58,460 nucleotides of DNA from an uncultured Alphaproteobacteria bacterium (GTDB taxonomy: Bacteria > Pseudomonadota > Alphaproteobacteria > RF32 > CAG-239), in NCBI GenBank assembly GCA_944392865.1, contig CALXYD010000005.1, positions 1 through 58,460 on the forward strand. Reading direction: 5' to 3'. Within the stretch, counting starts at the first letter, position 1. The number at the start of each line of letters is the position of its first letter. Of the stretch, positions 50,542-58,460 are shown in pieces. A program made the translations under genes and the position numbers. The notes beneath the pieces are model-generated. The model saw only the letters and a program-made list of their open reading frames with translations, ran no database searches and had not been told where the DNA came from.

Positions 50542-52469
50542 GCGAATTTTGGTTAAATTTTCATTTTCTTCGCCCCTGGTTCTTGTGTTTTTTGCTGGCG
50601 CCGGTTCTGTTATTTTTTATAAAACAAAAAGCGGGGGAGCAGATTTCTTCATGGGTCAGTGTTTGCGATAAGAATTTATTGGATTTTTTATTGGTAAAAG
50701 GCAGTAATGCTAAAAACATCTCGTTAAGCGGATTTATTTATCTGGGAATGATTGCCGCTTCTATTGCTGCGGCGGGTCCTTGTTGGAAAAAGACAGAATT
50801 GCCGACTTTCGTTATAGAGAATCCGACAATGTTTGTTTTGAGTATGGCACAAGATATGATGCTAACGGATATTTCCCCCTCACGCTTAGAAAGAGCTAAA
50901 TTTGCCATAACCGATTTGGCAAATAATATCCCTGACGGACAATTCGGATTGGAAGTTTATTCAGAGGAGCCTTATATAATCACGCCGATTTCTGATGATA
51001 GCGAATTGCTAAAAAATCTTATGCCGCAAATTGTTTCCGATATTGTTCCCGACCACGGCGATAGGCTTGACCGGGCAATGGATATGGCTGTCAGCAGGTT
51101 TGAGGCTGCCGGTTATTCGCAGGGAAATATTATTCTTTTGGCTTCAGATGTCGGGCAGCGTTTTGATTTGGCTTTAGAAAACGCAAAAAAAGCTGCTCAG
51201 CTCGGTTATAAAATTTACGTTATTGATACATCTTATTCAGGAAATGAAAAACTGAAATTATTAGCGCAGAATGGAAACGGCCTTTATTTGAGCGTTAAAA
51301 GTCCTGATTATCAGGATATTGTCCGCCATATTTCAAAAAATACAGAGGAACGAACAAAACTCAGCCAAAACTTACGGGCAAAATTTATTGATTATGGCTA
51401 TTACCTGCTTGTGATACCGTTGTTCTGCACGCTTGTTTTTTTCCGCAGAGGATTGCTTATATGGCTGATATGTTGCCTTTTACCGACTTATGCAAATGCC
51501 GGATTCCTGCGCAATAGCAATCAGGAAGGATTACATTTGTTTAACCAAGGCGCATACGACGAGGCTTTGCAATATTTTGATGATAGCGACTGGCGGGGGG
51601 TTGCTCTTTATAAACAGGACAAATTAGAAGAGGCTTTGGCAGAATTTGAAAAATCACAAACAAGCCTGGCAAATTATAATCAAGGTGTCATTTTAACAAA
51701 ACTTTGCAAATACAAAGAAGCAAAAGAGGCTTTTACAAAAGCGTTGCACGTGAATCCACTAAATAAAGACGCCGAATATAATCTCCGTGTTCTAAACGAT
51801 TTATTTGAACGGGCAAAAGAAGATCCGTCTTTGTTAAATTGCAACGATGACAATCAACAGCAAAATCAGGATTCACAAGATAATCAGAAAGATGAGCAAA
51901 ATCAAAATAACAACAAATCTGCTTCCTCTGACAAAGAAAAACAAGACAATTCCTCTGAGCAAAAACAAAACAATGACTCTCAAGCTGATAACGATTCTCA
52001 ACAAGAACAACAAAAAGACAACAAGCCTCAACAACAGGACAATAATGAGCAACAGCAGAATGACTCGTCTTCAAAAGAAAATCAAACACAACAAAATGAA
52101 CAAAAAAATAACGAATCGTCCAGCGATGAACAGCAGGACAATCAACAAGCCCAAAATCAAAACAATAATCAAAACCAAAAATCACTGCCGGACGGGAAAA
52201 ATCAGCAGCAATCATCCGAAAACAGCAAAAGCAATGAAAACGAGCAAAAAAATAATGAGGAAGATTCTGCTCCTTCAAGTTTAACGGAAAAAGAACAAGC
52301 CGTTAATTTAATACAGGCCAAAAAAGGCTCCGAAGATGAAAAATACGACGATGAAGCGCTAATTATGCAACAGCGTTACAGAAAAATTCCCGAAACGCCG
52401 GGCGGTTTGTTGCGTGAATTTATCAAAAAAGAATATGTAAAGGACAGATATGGTGATGCGAATATTTAA
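50538..52469 (+). CDS. BatB/BatC fusion: VWA domain plus TPR and Asn/Gln-rich region
   Basis: 643 residues. Membrane segments near 12-28 and 65-82 precede a VWA fold (SRLERAKFAITDLANNIPDG). The metal site D-x-S-x-S is lost (LSMAQDM, 101-107), so metal binding is unlikely. A further membrane segment (about 290-318) precedes TPR repeats (about 325-420, ALYKQDKLEEALAEFEKSQ; AKEAFTKALHVNPLNKDAEYN). Then comes an about 140-residue tract made largely of Gln, Asn, Asp, Ser and Lys (about 432-575), and finally a short conserved tail. This is the BatB-BatC fusion arrangement. Confidence 0.88.
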   Translation: MSEFWLNFHFLRPWFLCFLLAPVLLFFIKQKAGEQISSWVSVCDKNLLDFLLVKGSNAKNISLSGFIYLGMIAASIAAAGPCWKKTELPTFVIENPTMFVLSMAQDMMLTDISPSRLERAKFAITDLANNIPDGQFGLEVYSEEPYIITPISDDSELLKNLMPQIVSDIVPDHGDRLDRAMDMAVSRFEAAGYSQGNIILLASDVGQRFDLALENAKKAAQLGYKIYVIDTSYSGNEKLKLLAQNGNGLYLSVKSPDYQDIVRHISKNTEERTKLSQNLRAKFIDYGYYLLVIPLFCTLVFFRRGLLIWLICCLLPTYANAGFLRNSNQEGLHLFNQGAYDEALQYFDDSDWRGVALYKQDKLEEALAEFEKSQTSLANYNQGVILTKLCKYKEAKEAFTKALHVNPLNKDAEYNLRVLNDLFERAKEDPSLLNCNDDNQQQNQDSQDNQKDEQNQNNNKSASSDKEKQDNSSEQKQNNDSQADNDSQQEQQKDNKPQQQDNNEQQQNDSSSKENQTQQNEQKNNESSSDEQQDNQQAQNQNNNQNQKSLPDGKNQQQSSENSKSNENEQKNNEEDSAPSSLTEKEQAVNLIQAKKGSEDEKYDDEALIMQQRYRKIPETPGGLLREFIKKEYVKDRYGDANI

Positions 52470-54219
52470 TAAATTATTTCTGTTTTTGTTTTGTTGTCTG
52501 TTTTCTTGCGAAGTTTTTGCAAGTTCCGCTAACATTAGTTTGGATAAAAAGGTGTTGACGGAAGCAGATATTCTAACTTTAACATTGTCTTATAACGGCA
52601 CAGACGGAGCAACGCCGGATTTAAGCGGGTTGCAGAATGATTTTCAAATTGTTTCAAATTCTACATCACAACGTATAAATTATATTAACGGCGTTGTTCA
52701 ACAAACAAAGCAATGGTCTTTTGGCTTGCGCCCCTTACGAACAGGAAAAATTACCATAAATCCAATTCGAATCGGCAATGTCCGCTCCAACTATGAAGAA
52801 ATTGAGGTAAAGGAAGTTTCTGATGTCGCGTTTGTTCCTGACAGTCAGGAAAATTCCAATTCGCCTTATTTTCAAATCAATATGGATTATGAGCCAAAAT
52901 CCCCCTACTTGCAACAACAAACAACTCTTTTAGTTACTATTTACGATAGTCTTGGATTAAAGAACAGTGCTCTGGATATTACAGAAGAAACAAAAAATAA
53001 TTGGGCAATTCTTCCTTTGCTAAGTAAACCGGTTGTCAAGAGAACCACGCTTAACAATAAAAATGTCAATGCGATAACATACGCATTTGCAGCATTTCCT
53101 CTTAAAGACGGCAATATTCCGGCGCCACAGTTTCTCTTTGACGGCGCATACATAAAAAATTCAGACTTTGGTTTTCCGCGGATTTTTGATGATTTTATGG
53201 CTTTCGGAATTGATTTTCAAAATGTTATGGGACAGCAAGTTCCGGTTAATATGAAAACTAAACCCTTTCAGATTACCGTTAAAGAATCTCCTGCCGGTTT
53301 TTCTGGAAAATGGCTTCCTTTATATGATTTATCCATAAAATCGTCTTGGACTTCTTCTTCTAAATTTAAGGTTGGCGAGGCTGTCAGCCGAAAAATCACG
53401 GTTACGGCTTCGGGTATAAGCAAAGATATGTTTCCCGAATTAACTTTTCCGGATATTGACGGTTTTAAGCAATATCCCGAAAAGCCGGAATTGGAAATGA
53501 CCGTAAATGACGGCAAGTTGGTTACCGCCGCAACAATAAATATCGTTTATATTCCGACCAAATCCGGACATTTTGTTTTTCCGGCACAAGAAATTGATTG
53601 GTTTAATGTTCAGACAGGACTTTTTGAAAAAGCCACCCTGCCCGCGGAAGAAGTGGAAATTTTAATAAACCCCTCCGTAGGACAAAATATTTCTCAGCCC
53701 ACACCTGTTATGGAAACAACACCCCAACAAGATACCATTTCCCCGGCATCTTCAGACTTTTCCGAAAATGGCAAAACATCAACAGCGAATCCGGACACAC
53801 TACCTTTATCCGATATGATGTTTTATTGTTTTATTTTTGTTGCTTTTCTTTTAGGATTTTTATTGTTTGGCCTATTGCTTTGGCTAAAGAACGTCTTATC
53901 AAAACAAAACCGTTCTTATTATCGAAAACAAGTTGTCAATGCTGTAAAACAAGGTGATTTCAAAGCCGTGCAAAAAGCTTTGTTGGAATGGGGAAGGTTT
54001 AAGTTCGGAGTTGATTTGATAAAGAATCTTAAACAGCTTGCAGAACTTGCCGATGATGATAAATTTTCGCAACAGCTTGATGCTTTAAATGAGGCTCTTT
54101 ATGCCGGGACAGCAAAAAATTTTGATGCGGCAACTTTTATCGCATTATTCAAAAAAATTGACCGGCAAAAAAAGACTTTACGGGAAAATAAAGAGATTTT
54201 ACCAAATCTTTACGATTAA
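52450..54219 (+). CDS. batD: BatD-like protein (oxygen tolerance family)
   Basis: 589 residues. Signal peptide (FLFLFCCLFSCEVFAS), several immunoglobulin-like beta domains (ISLDKKVLTEADILTLTLSY, QQTTLLVTIYD, SKFKVGEAVSRKITVTASG), a membrane segment (about 457-480, FYCFIFVAFLLGFLLFGLLL) and a cytosolic helical tail. This is the BatD layout. The start overlaps the preceding gene by 20 bases, with GGA upstream. It is the last gene of the Bat operon. Confidence 0.9.
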   Translation: MVMRIFNKLFLFLFCCLFSCEVFASSANISLDKKVLTEADILTLTLSYNGTDGATPDLSGLQNDFQIVSNSTSQRINYINGVVQQTKQWSFGLRPLRTGKITINPIRIGNVRSNYEEIEVKEVSDVAFVPDSQENSNSPYFQINMDYEPKSPYLQQQTTLLVTIYDSLGLKNSALDITEETKNNWAILPLLSKPVVKRTTLNNKNVNAITYAFAAFPLKDGNIPAPQFLFDGAYIKNSDFGFPRIFDDFMAFGIDFQNVMGQQVPVNMKTKPFQITVKESPAGFSGKWLPLYDLSIKSSWTSSSKFKVGEAVSRKITVTASGISKDMFPELTFPDIDGFKQYPEKPELEMTVNDGKLVTAATINIVYIPTKSGHFVFPAQEIDWFNVQTGLFEKATLPAEEVEILINPSVGQNISQPTPVMETTPQQDTISPASSDFSENGKTSTANPDTLPLSDMMFYCFIFVAFLLGFLLFGLLLWLKNVLSKQNRSYYRKQVVNAVKQGDFKAVQKALLEWGRFKFGVDLIKNLKQLAELADDDKFSQQLDALNEALYAGTAKNFDAATFIALFKKIDRQKKTLRENKEILPNLYD

Positions 54220-54260
54220 ACGGCATTTTATAATTAAGCTAATTTATCAATGGAGAGGCT

Positions 54261-55130
54261 ATGCTCTGGCTGAAAAGAATTGCATGTGGTATTGTTGCGC
54301 TTATTTTGATATTTGCGGGTGTTTCGCTGATTCAAAGCTTGCAACAGTTATGGCAAGCATTAGGCTTTTGTTTTTTTGTCGGCGGCCTGTCTTTAGCGCA
54401 TATTGCGATTATGCAGCAACTGCCCAAATATAATTTTTGGATTACATTGATTGCCTGTGGTTTGGCTTATGCCCTTTATATGACAAGATACACACCGACA
54501 AATGCGTCTACGGAGATTGCTACATTACAGCTTGAACACGAATTAGCAGAAAGTAAACAGGTTATGGGAAAAGAAGATGCCGTTATAAAGAAACAAAAGA
54601 AGAAAAAGAAACCCAAACCAGCTTTTAATCTTGCCGAATATCCCAAAATCAGCGGAAGCGCTACCGTTCTTAGAGCGAATGTTTTTTATATCGGAGGGCG
54701 TTATATTCGCCTTTTCGGGGTGGATGCACCGGATAGTGATCAGATTTGTTCTGATTTTGTGGGCAGTTCATATAATTGCGGAGAAGAAGCAGCTTCTTGG
54801 GTGCGTGGTTGGATTGATAAGAATCCGATTGACTGTTATTTGCTTAAAGTGAATCCTAACGGGCAAGATTTGGCGACCTGTGTCTGGGGTGAGTATGACA
54901 TCGGTGCTGCTTTGGTCGGTACAGGCTGGGCTTTGGCCAATACAAAAGAAACAGACATATATCGCCCATACGAAGCAAAAGCAAAGGCTGAAGGTTCAGG
55001 TTTATGGCAAGGGACATTTTTTGCACCGGAAGATTGGCGAGATATTAAACGCCACAGAAATGATTTTACCATCAAGCGGACAACGGTTTCCAAAGGCGGC
55101 GGATTTTTTGATTTCGGTTCGTGGTTTTAA
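54261..55130 (+). CDS. Membrane protein with SNase-like (thermonuclease) domain
   Basis: 289 residues. Three hydrophobic segments (about 7-27, 33-52 and 60-75), a Lys-rich linker, then an SNase-like OB fold (about 130-250). Arg150 in RLFGVDAPD matches the catalytic Arg35 of staphylococcal nuclease. The Glu43 position is Asp158 and the Arg87 position reads NGQDLA, so activity is doubtful. GEEAASWV and ALVGTGWALA complete the fold. GGAGAGG precedes the ATG. It may anchor nucleic acid or protein at the membrane; function unknown. Confidence 0.82.
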   Translation: MLWLKRIACGIVALILIFAGVSLIQSLQQLWQALGFCFFVGGLSLAHIAIMQQLPKYNFWITLIACGLAYALYMTRYTPTNASTEIATLQLEHELAESKQVMGKEDAVIKKQKKKKKPKPAFNLAEYPKISGSATVLRANVFYIGGRYIRLFGVDAPDSDQICSDFVGSSYNCGEEAASWVRGWIDKNPIDCYLLKVNPNGQDLATCVWGEYDIGAALVGTGWALANTKETDIYRPYEAKAKAEGSGLWQGTFFAPEDWRDIKRHRNDFTIKRTTVSKGGGFFDFGSWF

Positions 55131-55134
55131 GAAG

Positions 55135-55602
55135 ATGATGATGTATAAAAGAATTTTTGAATGTGTTACAGAAGAAGATACGCGGCGGTTGGCTTCAGCT
55201 GTCAGTCGTATTGCGCAAAAAGGTGATATTTTTGCTTTGTTTGGAACTTTAGGTGTCGGCAAAAGTACTTTTTCACGTTTTTTTATTCAGAGTTTATGTA
55301 ATGCAACAGAAGTTCCCAGTCCGACGTTTACGCTGGTGCAGACATACGAATCGGACAATTTTGAGATATACCATTATGATATGTACCGGTTAAAAATTCC
55401 GGAAGAAGCATACGAGCTTGGTATTGAAGAAAGTTTTTACAGCGGCGTAAATCTAATTGAGTGGCCGGAGAAAATAGGCTATTTATTGCCAAAGGACATT
55501 TGGCAAGTTACTATTCAGGTAATTAACAACACCCGGTGTTTTGAATTTTCCGTTAACAATGAAGAAAAAAGACAACGATTGGAAAAAATTGACTATGCTT
55601 AA
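55135..55602 (+). CDS. tsaE: tRNA threonylcarbamoyladenosine biosynthesis ATPase TsaE
   Basis: About 155 residues. P-loop GTLGVGKST (37-45), then the family motifs SPTFTLVQTYE, HYDMYRL and IEWPEKI. TsaE powers the TsaBDE complex that makes t6A37 on ANN-decoding tRNAs. Three ATGs stand in tandem at 55135, 55138 and 55141 and the exact start is open. It begins five bases after the SNase-like gene and overlaps hprK by eight bases. Confidence 0.95.
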   Translation: MMMYKRIFECVTEEDTRRLASAVSRIAQKGDIFALFGTLGVGKSTFSRFFIQSLCNATEVPSPTFTLVQTYESDNFEIYHYDMYRLKIPEEAYELGIEESFYSGVNLIEWPEKIGYLLPKDIWQVTIQVINNTRCFEFSVNNEEKRQRLEKIDYA

Positions 55603-56026
55603 TATTCATGCCTCGCTTGTTGCTTTGGACAATAAAGGTATTTTGCTCCTCGGAAAATCCGGCTGTGGCAAGTCTGATTTAGCCCTGCGTTTGATTATGG
55701 AAAAAGGTGCTAAACTTGTTGCCGATGACAGAGTTGACCTTTTTGTTTCCGATGAAAAACTTTTCGGAGCAGCGCCTCAAAATATTGCTGGAAAATTGGA
55801 AATAAGAGGTGTCGGAATCGGACTATTCCCGGTGCAAGAACAAATTGAAATTACCTTATGCGTTGAACTTTGTCCCGAAAAAGAAAAAATAGAACGGCTA
55901 CCAAATAACGAAACAGCAGAATTTCTGGGGGTATCCGTTACAAAATTAAAGCTTTATCCGTTTGAATGTTCTACACTTTGTAAAATTATTGCAAAAATTA
56001 GTGGCATTATTTGTTCAGAGTGCTAA
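55595..56026 (+). CDS. hprK: HPr kinase/phosphorylase, short alphaproteobacterial form
   Basis: 143 residues. Walker A GKSGCGKS (20-27), the VADDRVDL block and the EIRGVGIG catalytic loop identify the C-terminal kinase domain of HprK; the N-terminal domain of Gram-positive HprK is absent, as usual in this class. It phosphorylates a Ser of HPr in the nitrogen-type phosphotransferase network. rapZ and an EIIA gene often follow it, but here mlaE does. The ATG overlaps the tsaE end; an upstream in-frame start would overlap more. Confidence 0.9.
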   Translation: MLNIHASLVALDNKGILLLGKSGCGKSDLALRLIMEKGAKLVADDRVDLFVSDEKLFGAAPQNIAGKLEIRGVGIGLFPVQEQIEITLCVELCPEKEKIERLPNNETAEFLGVSVTKLKLYPFECSTLCKIIAKISGIICSEC

Positions 56027-56036
56027 TTATAAGCTG

Positions 56037-56855
56037 ATGAACACGCTACTGAGGTTGGTTGATATGGTTATACGTTTAGGCGAAGTTTTTTTGCGGGCTT
56101 TAGGCAAACCGCTTGTTAAGTTTTTATCTTCTTTGGGGGATTTGACTTCTTTTATTGTCAAAGCAATTTATCATTGTTTTGTCCCGCCTTTTTATTTTAA
56201 GCTGTTTTTTAAACAGGTCTTGGATATTGGTTTCTATTCTTTGCCGGTTGTCGGATTGACAACATTATTTGCCGGTATGGTTATTGCTTTGCAGACATAT
56301 TCCGGTTTTTCCGGTTTTAAGGCAGAAAGCGTTATTGCATCGGTTGTACTTATTTCTGTTACAAGAGAGTTAGCTCCCGTGCTTTCCGCGCTAATGGTGG
56401 CAGGAAGAATCGGCGCGGCAATGGCGGCAGAAATCGGAACAATGCGTGTCACCGAGCAGATTGATGCCCTGGTTACGCTTTCAACGAATCCTTTTAAATA
56501 TCTGGTCGCGCCGCGGTTGTGGGCTGGCTTGTTGGTTTTGCCCGTATTGGTTCTCATCGGCGATGTTATCGGAATTTTTGGCGGATATATTGTCGGCGTT
56601 TATAAACTCGGTTTTAATCCGGCAAACTATATCACAGCTACTTTTCAAGATTTACAAATTATCGGTATTGTATCCGGTTTGGTTAAAGCGGCTGTCTTCG
56701 GTTTTATTATTTCAATGATGGGGTGCTATCACGGTTATAAATCAAAAGGCGGTGCGCAAGGCGTCGGTAATGCAACGACGAATGCCGTTGTATCTTCATC
56801 AATTTTGATTTTGATTTTCAACTATCTTATTACCGAAATGTTCTTTTCCAGATAA
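56037..56855 (+). CDS. mlaE: MlaE/YrbE-type ABC transporter permease
   Basis: About 272 residues from the ATG at 56037, or 263 from the ATG at 56064, which has a GAGG site nine bases upstream; I cannot decide between them. The permease core is clear: YSLPVVGLTTLFAGMVIALQ, VTRELAPVLSALMVAGRIGA, AEIGTMRVTEQIDAL, PRLWAGLLVLPVL and GNATTNAVVSSSILILIFNY. It moves phospholipids between the membranes in the Mla pathway. mlaF follows, but no mlaD is adjacent. Confidence 0.94.
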   Translation: MNTLLRLVDMVIRLGEVFLRALGKPLVKFLSSLGDLTSFIVKAIYHCFVPPFYFKLFFKQVLDIGFYSLPVVGLTTLFAGMVIALQTYSGFSGFKAESVIASVVLISVTRELAPVLSALMVAGRIGAAMAAEIGTMRVTEQIDALVTLSTNPFKYLVAPRLWAGLLVLPVLVLIGDVIGIFGGYIVGVYKLGFNPANYITATFQDLQIIGIVSGLVKAAVFGFIISMMGCYHGYKSKGGAQGVGNATTNAVVSSSILILIFNYLITEMFFSR

Positions 56856-56867
56856 GCGGAGGAAATG

Positions 56868-57635
56868 ATGACAAAAGAAATAAAAATCAGAATCAGAGAT
56901 TTAAAGAAAAGCTTTGGAAAAAAAGTCGTTTTGGACGGGGTTGACCTGGATTTATATAAAGGAGAATCGCTCGTGGTTATCGGCGGTTCCGGAACGGGAA
57001 AATCCGTTTTGATTAAATGTATTCAAGGTTTGCTTGCGCCGGATAGCGGTTCTATTGAAATAGACGATATTGAAATCGTAAACGAAAATCCGGAAGTCAT
57101 TGACAGTTTACACAGCAAAATGGGAATGCTTTTTCAAGGCGGAGCATTGTTTGACAGCCTTACCGTGTGGGAAAACGTTGCATTTGACCTAATTCAAAAC
57201 AGAGGATTCAGCAAAAAAGAGGCAAAAATTGTTGCAATTAAAGTTTTACGCCAGGTTGGTTTAACCAGCGACATTGCCGATTTATATCCGTCTGAACTTT
57301 CCGGTGGTATGCAAAAGCGCGTCGGCTTGGCGCGAGCAGTTATTACCCGGCCGGAAATTATATTCTTTGACGAGCCGACAACAGGACTTGATCCGATTAT
57401 GGCGGATGTTATTAACGATTTAATCATTGAATCGGCAAAAGATTTAGGCGCCACAACTCTTACAATTACTCACGATATGGCGTCGGCGAGGAAAATTGCT
57501 GATAAAATTGCCATGCTCTATAATGGAAAAATTATCTGGTACGGGACGGTTAGAGAATTAGATAAAACGACGAATCCATACGTCAGACAATTTATCAACG
57601 GTTCTTCCAAAGGACCGATTAAGGTGGAGAAATAG
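56868..57635 (+). CDS. mlaF: MlaF-type ABC transporter ATPase
   Basis: 255 residues. Walker A GGSGTGKS (39-46), Q-loop GMLFQGGALFDSLTVWENVA, signature LSGGMQKRVGLARA, Walker B IIFFDEPTTGLDP and H-loop TITHDMASA. The start at 56868 is five bases after GGAGG; the tandem ATG at 56865 is too close. It energises MlaE. Confidence 0.94.
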   Translation: MTKEIKIRIRDLKKSFGKKVVLDGVDLDLYKGESLVVIGGSGTGKSVLIKCIQGLLAPDSGSIEIDDIEIVNENPEVIDSLHSKMGMLFQGGALFDSLTVWENVAFDLIQNRGFSKKEAKIVAIKVLRQVGLTSDIADLYPSELSGGMQKRVGLARAVITRPEIIFFDEPTTGLDPIMADVINDLIIESAKDLGATTLTITHDMASARKIADKIAMLYNGKIIWYGTVRELDKTTNPYVRQFINGSSKGPIKVEK

Positions 57636-57636
57636 T

Positions 57637-58460
57637 ATGGCTAAGAAAACGGCGGTTGATTATGTTTGCCAGTCATGCGGTGCGGTTTATCCGCGATGGC
57701 AGGGAAAATGCGATGCTTGCGGCGAATGGAATTCCATTGTGGAGGAAAAAAAGCCTACGGAAGAATTTTCAAATATTTCTAACAAAAAAGCAGGTCATAA
57801 AATAGATTTTGTATCCTTAAACGGTGAAAGCCAGACTTATCAGCGCCTAATTACAAACCTTTCGGAAATCAATCGGGTTTCCGGCGGCGGGCTTGTTCCC
57901 GGTTCGGTTATACTTGTCGGCGGCGACCCCGGTATCGGAAAATCAACACTATTATTGCAAATTTGCGCCGGTGTGGCTAATCAACTTCGGAGCAACAGTT
58001 GTTTTTATATCTCCGGAGAAGAAGCGATTGATCAAGTGCGAATCCGCGCCAAGCGTTTGGGGTTGGCTGATGCACCGGTGCGACTCGCCAGCACAACCAG
58101 TGTGAAGGATATTATCGCGACATTGGAAAAAGAAACGCCGACGTTGGTGGTTATAGACTCCATCCAGACAATGTATATAGATGAAATAGAATCAACACCT
58201 GGCAGTGTTGCCCAAGTCCGCGCCGCAGCATACGAATTGATTAAGCTTGCTAAGAAAAAAGGCTTTACGCTGTTTTTAGTCGGCCATGTTACCAAGCAGG
58301 GAGCTATTGCCGGACCACGCGTTTTAGAACACATGGTGGATACGGTGCTTTATTTTGAGGGCGACAGAGGACATCATTTCCGTATTCTCCGAGCCGTTAA
58401 AAACAGATATGGCGCGACAGATGAAATCGGGGTTTTTGAAATGCAGGATAATGGCTTGGC
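57637..58460 (+). CDS. radA: DNA repair protein RadA (3' end outside window)
   Basis: The first 274 codons are in the window and the frame stays open. The zinc finger has C11, C14, C25 and C28 (YVCQSCG; GKCDACGEWN). Walker A is GGDPGIGKST, Walker B lies in LVVIDSIQTM, the RadA-specific loop is VGHVTKQGAIAGPR, and the signature KNRYGATDE is present. RadA is a RecA-like helicase promoting branch migration in recombination. A GGAG site lies seven bases before the ATG, one base after the mlaF stop. Confidence 0.96.
   Translation, partial: MAKKTAVDYVCQSCGAVYPRWQGKCDACGEWNSIVEEKKPTEEFSNISNKKAGHKIDFVSLNGESQTYQRLITNLSEINRVSGGGLVPGSVILVGGDPGIGKSTLLLQICAGVANQLRSNSCFYISGEEAIDQVRIRAKRLGLADAPVRLASTTSVKDIIATLEKETPTLVVIDSIQTMYIDEIESTPGSVAQVRAAAYELIKLAKKKGFTLFLVGHVTKQGAIAGPRVLEHMVDTVLYFEGDRGHHFRILRAVKNRYGATDEIGVFEMQDNGL

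Noticed and set aside
51733..52284. Long frames inside the batB/C region on both strands
   Set aside because: They are products of the CAA/AAT-rich tract read in other frames; composition is extreme and no ribosome binding site is present.

Overview
The window is an AT-rich, densely coded chromosomal segment of a Gram-negative alphaproteobacterium. The sequence shows an rpoH gene beside an rluD-type pseudouridine synthase, an lpxC-bamD-recN cluster, tolQRA, a short HPr kinase, an FzlA-like GST-fold protein, mlaE-mlaF, porins and lipid A synthesis. Low G+C together with these genes suggests an uncultured, probably host-associated, Rhodospirillales-like lineage; that taxonomic step is inference. 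The standard genetic code fits throughout. No tRNA, 16S/23S rRNA, IS element or CRISPR array was seen. The only RNA gene found is rnpB.

Layout. 1-2065: the 3' part of an EcoRI-family adenine methyltransferase and a DUF262-HNH nuclease, a probable restriction-modification or defence pair. 2069-3756 (minus strand): infC with an apparent AUA start codon, then a GNAT acetyltransferase preceded by its own promoter, a 26-residue small ORF and an intrinsic terminator. 3852-5930: ligA. 5905-13897 (minus strand): a cluster around a VirD4/TraG-type coupling ATPase with two related small-membrane-module proteins, two long disordered or coiled-coil proteins, a multispanning membrane protein and a small anchored protein; no other type IV secretion gene is present. 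13973-15951: rluD and rpoH. 16023-21729: a complete tripartite RND efflux operon (adaptor, pump, outer-membrane lipoprotein). 21797-25247: a cytosolic-looking subtilase, a small lipoprotein, an FzlA-like protein and a periplasmic solute-binding-like protein. 25358-29442: a MinD/FlhG-like protein with a lost P-loop, a J-domain/SH3 membrane protein, tgt and a LOG-family hydrolase. 29455-33184 (minus strand): rnpB-lpxC-bamD-recN. 33349-37262: an outer-membrane beta-barrel protein, glmM and a TPR lipoprotein. 37388-40214: a family 4 uracil-DNA glycosylase that looks leaderless, two related secreted cysteine-containing proteins and a small membrane protein. 40341-42552: tolQ-tolR-tolA without tolB or pal. 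42581-44277 (minus strand): a porin translationally coupled to an atypical OmpR-like regulator. 44452-49045: gpmI, envC-like, ctpA and rppH. 49106-54219: a Bat (aerotolerance-type) operon of DUF4381, BatA, BatB/C and BatD. 54261-58460: a membrane-anchored SNase-like protein, tsaE, hprK, mlaE, mlaF and the 5' part of radA.

Much of the window serves the cell envelope: lipid A (lpxC), outer-membrane protein assembly (bamD), phospholipid transport (mlaEF), envelope constriction (tolQRA, fzlA, envC), UDP-GlcNAc supply (glmM), porins and efflux. The parts least explained by known biology are the coupling-ATPase cluster (about 6.6-13.6 kb), the promoter/small ORF/terminator/GNAT unit (2.75-3.81 kb), the MinD-like/J-domain pair (25.4-27.3 kb) and the secreted cysteine paralogs (38.3-39.8 kb). 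No stretch longer than 300 bases lacks a gene except 32773-33348. That stretch holds rnpB plus about 160 bases of AT-rich divergent spacer in which I see no convincing promoter.
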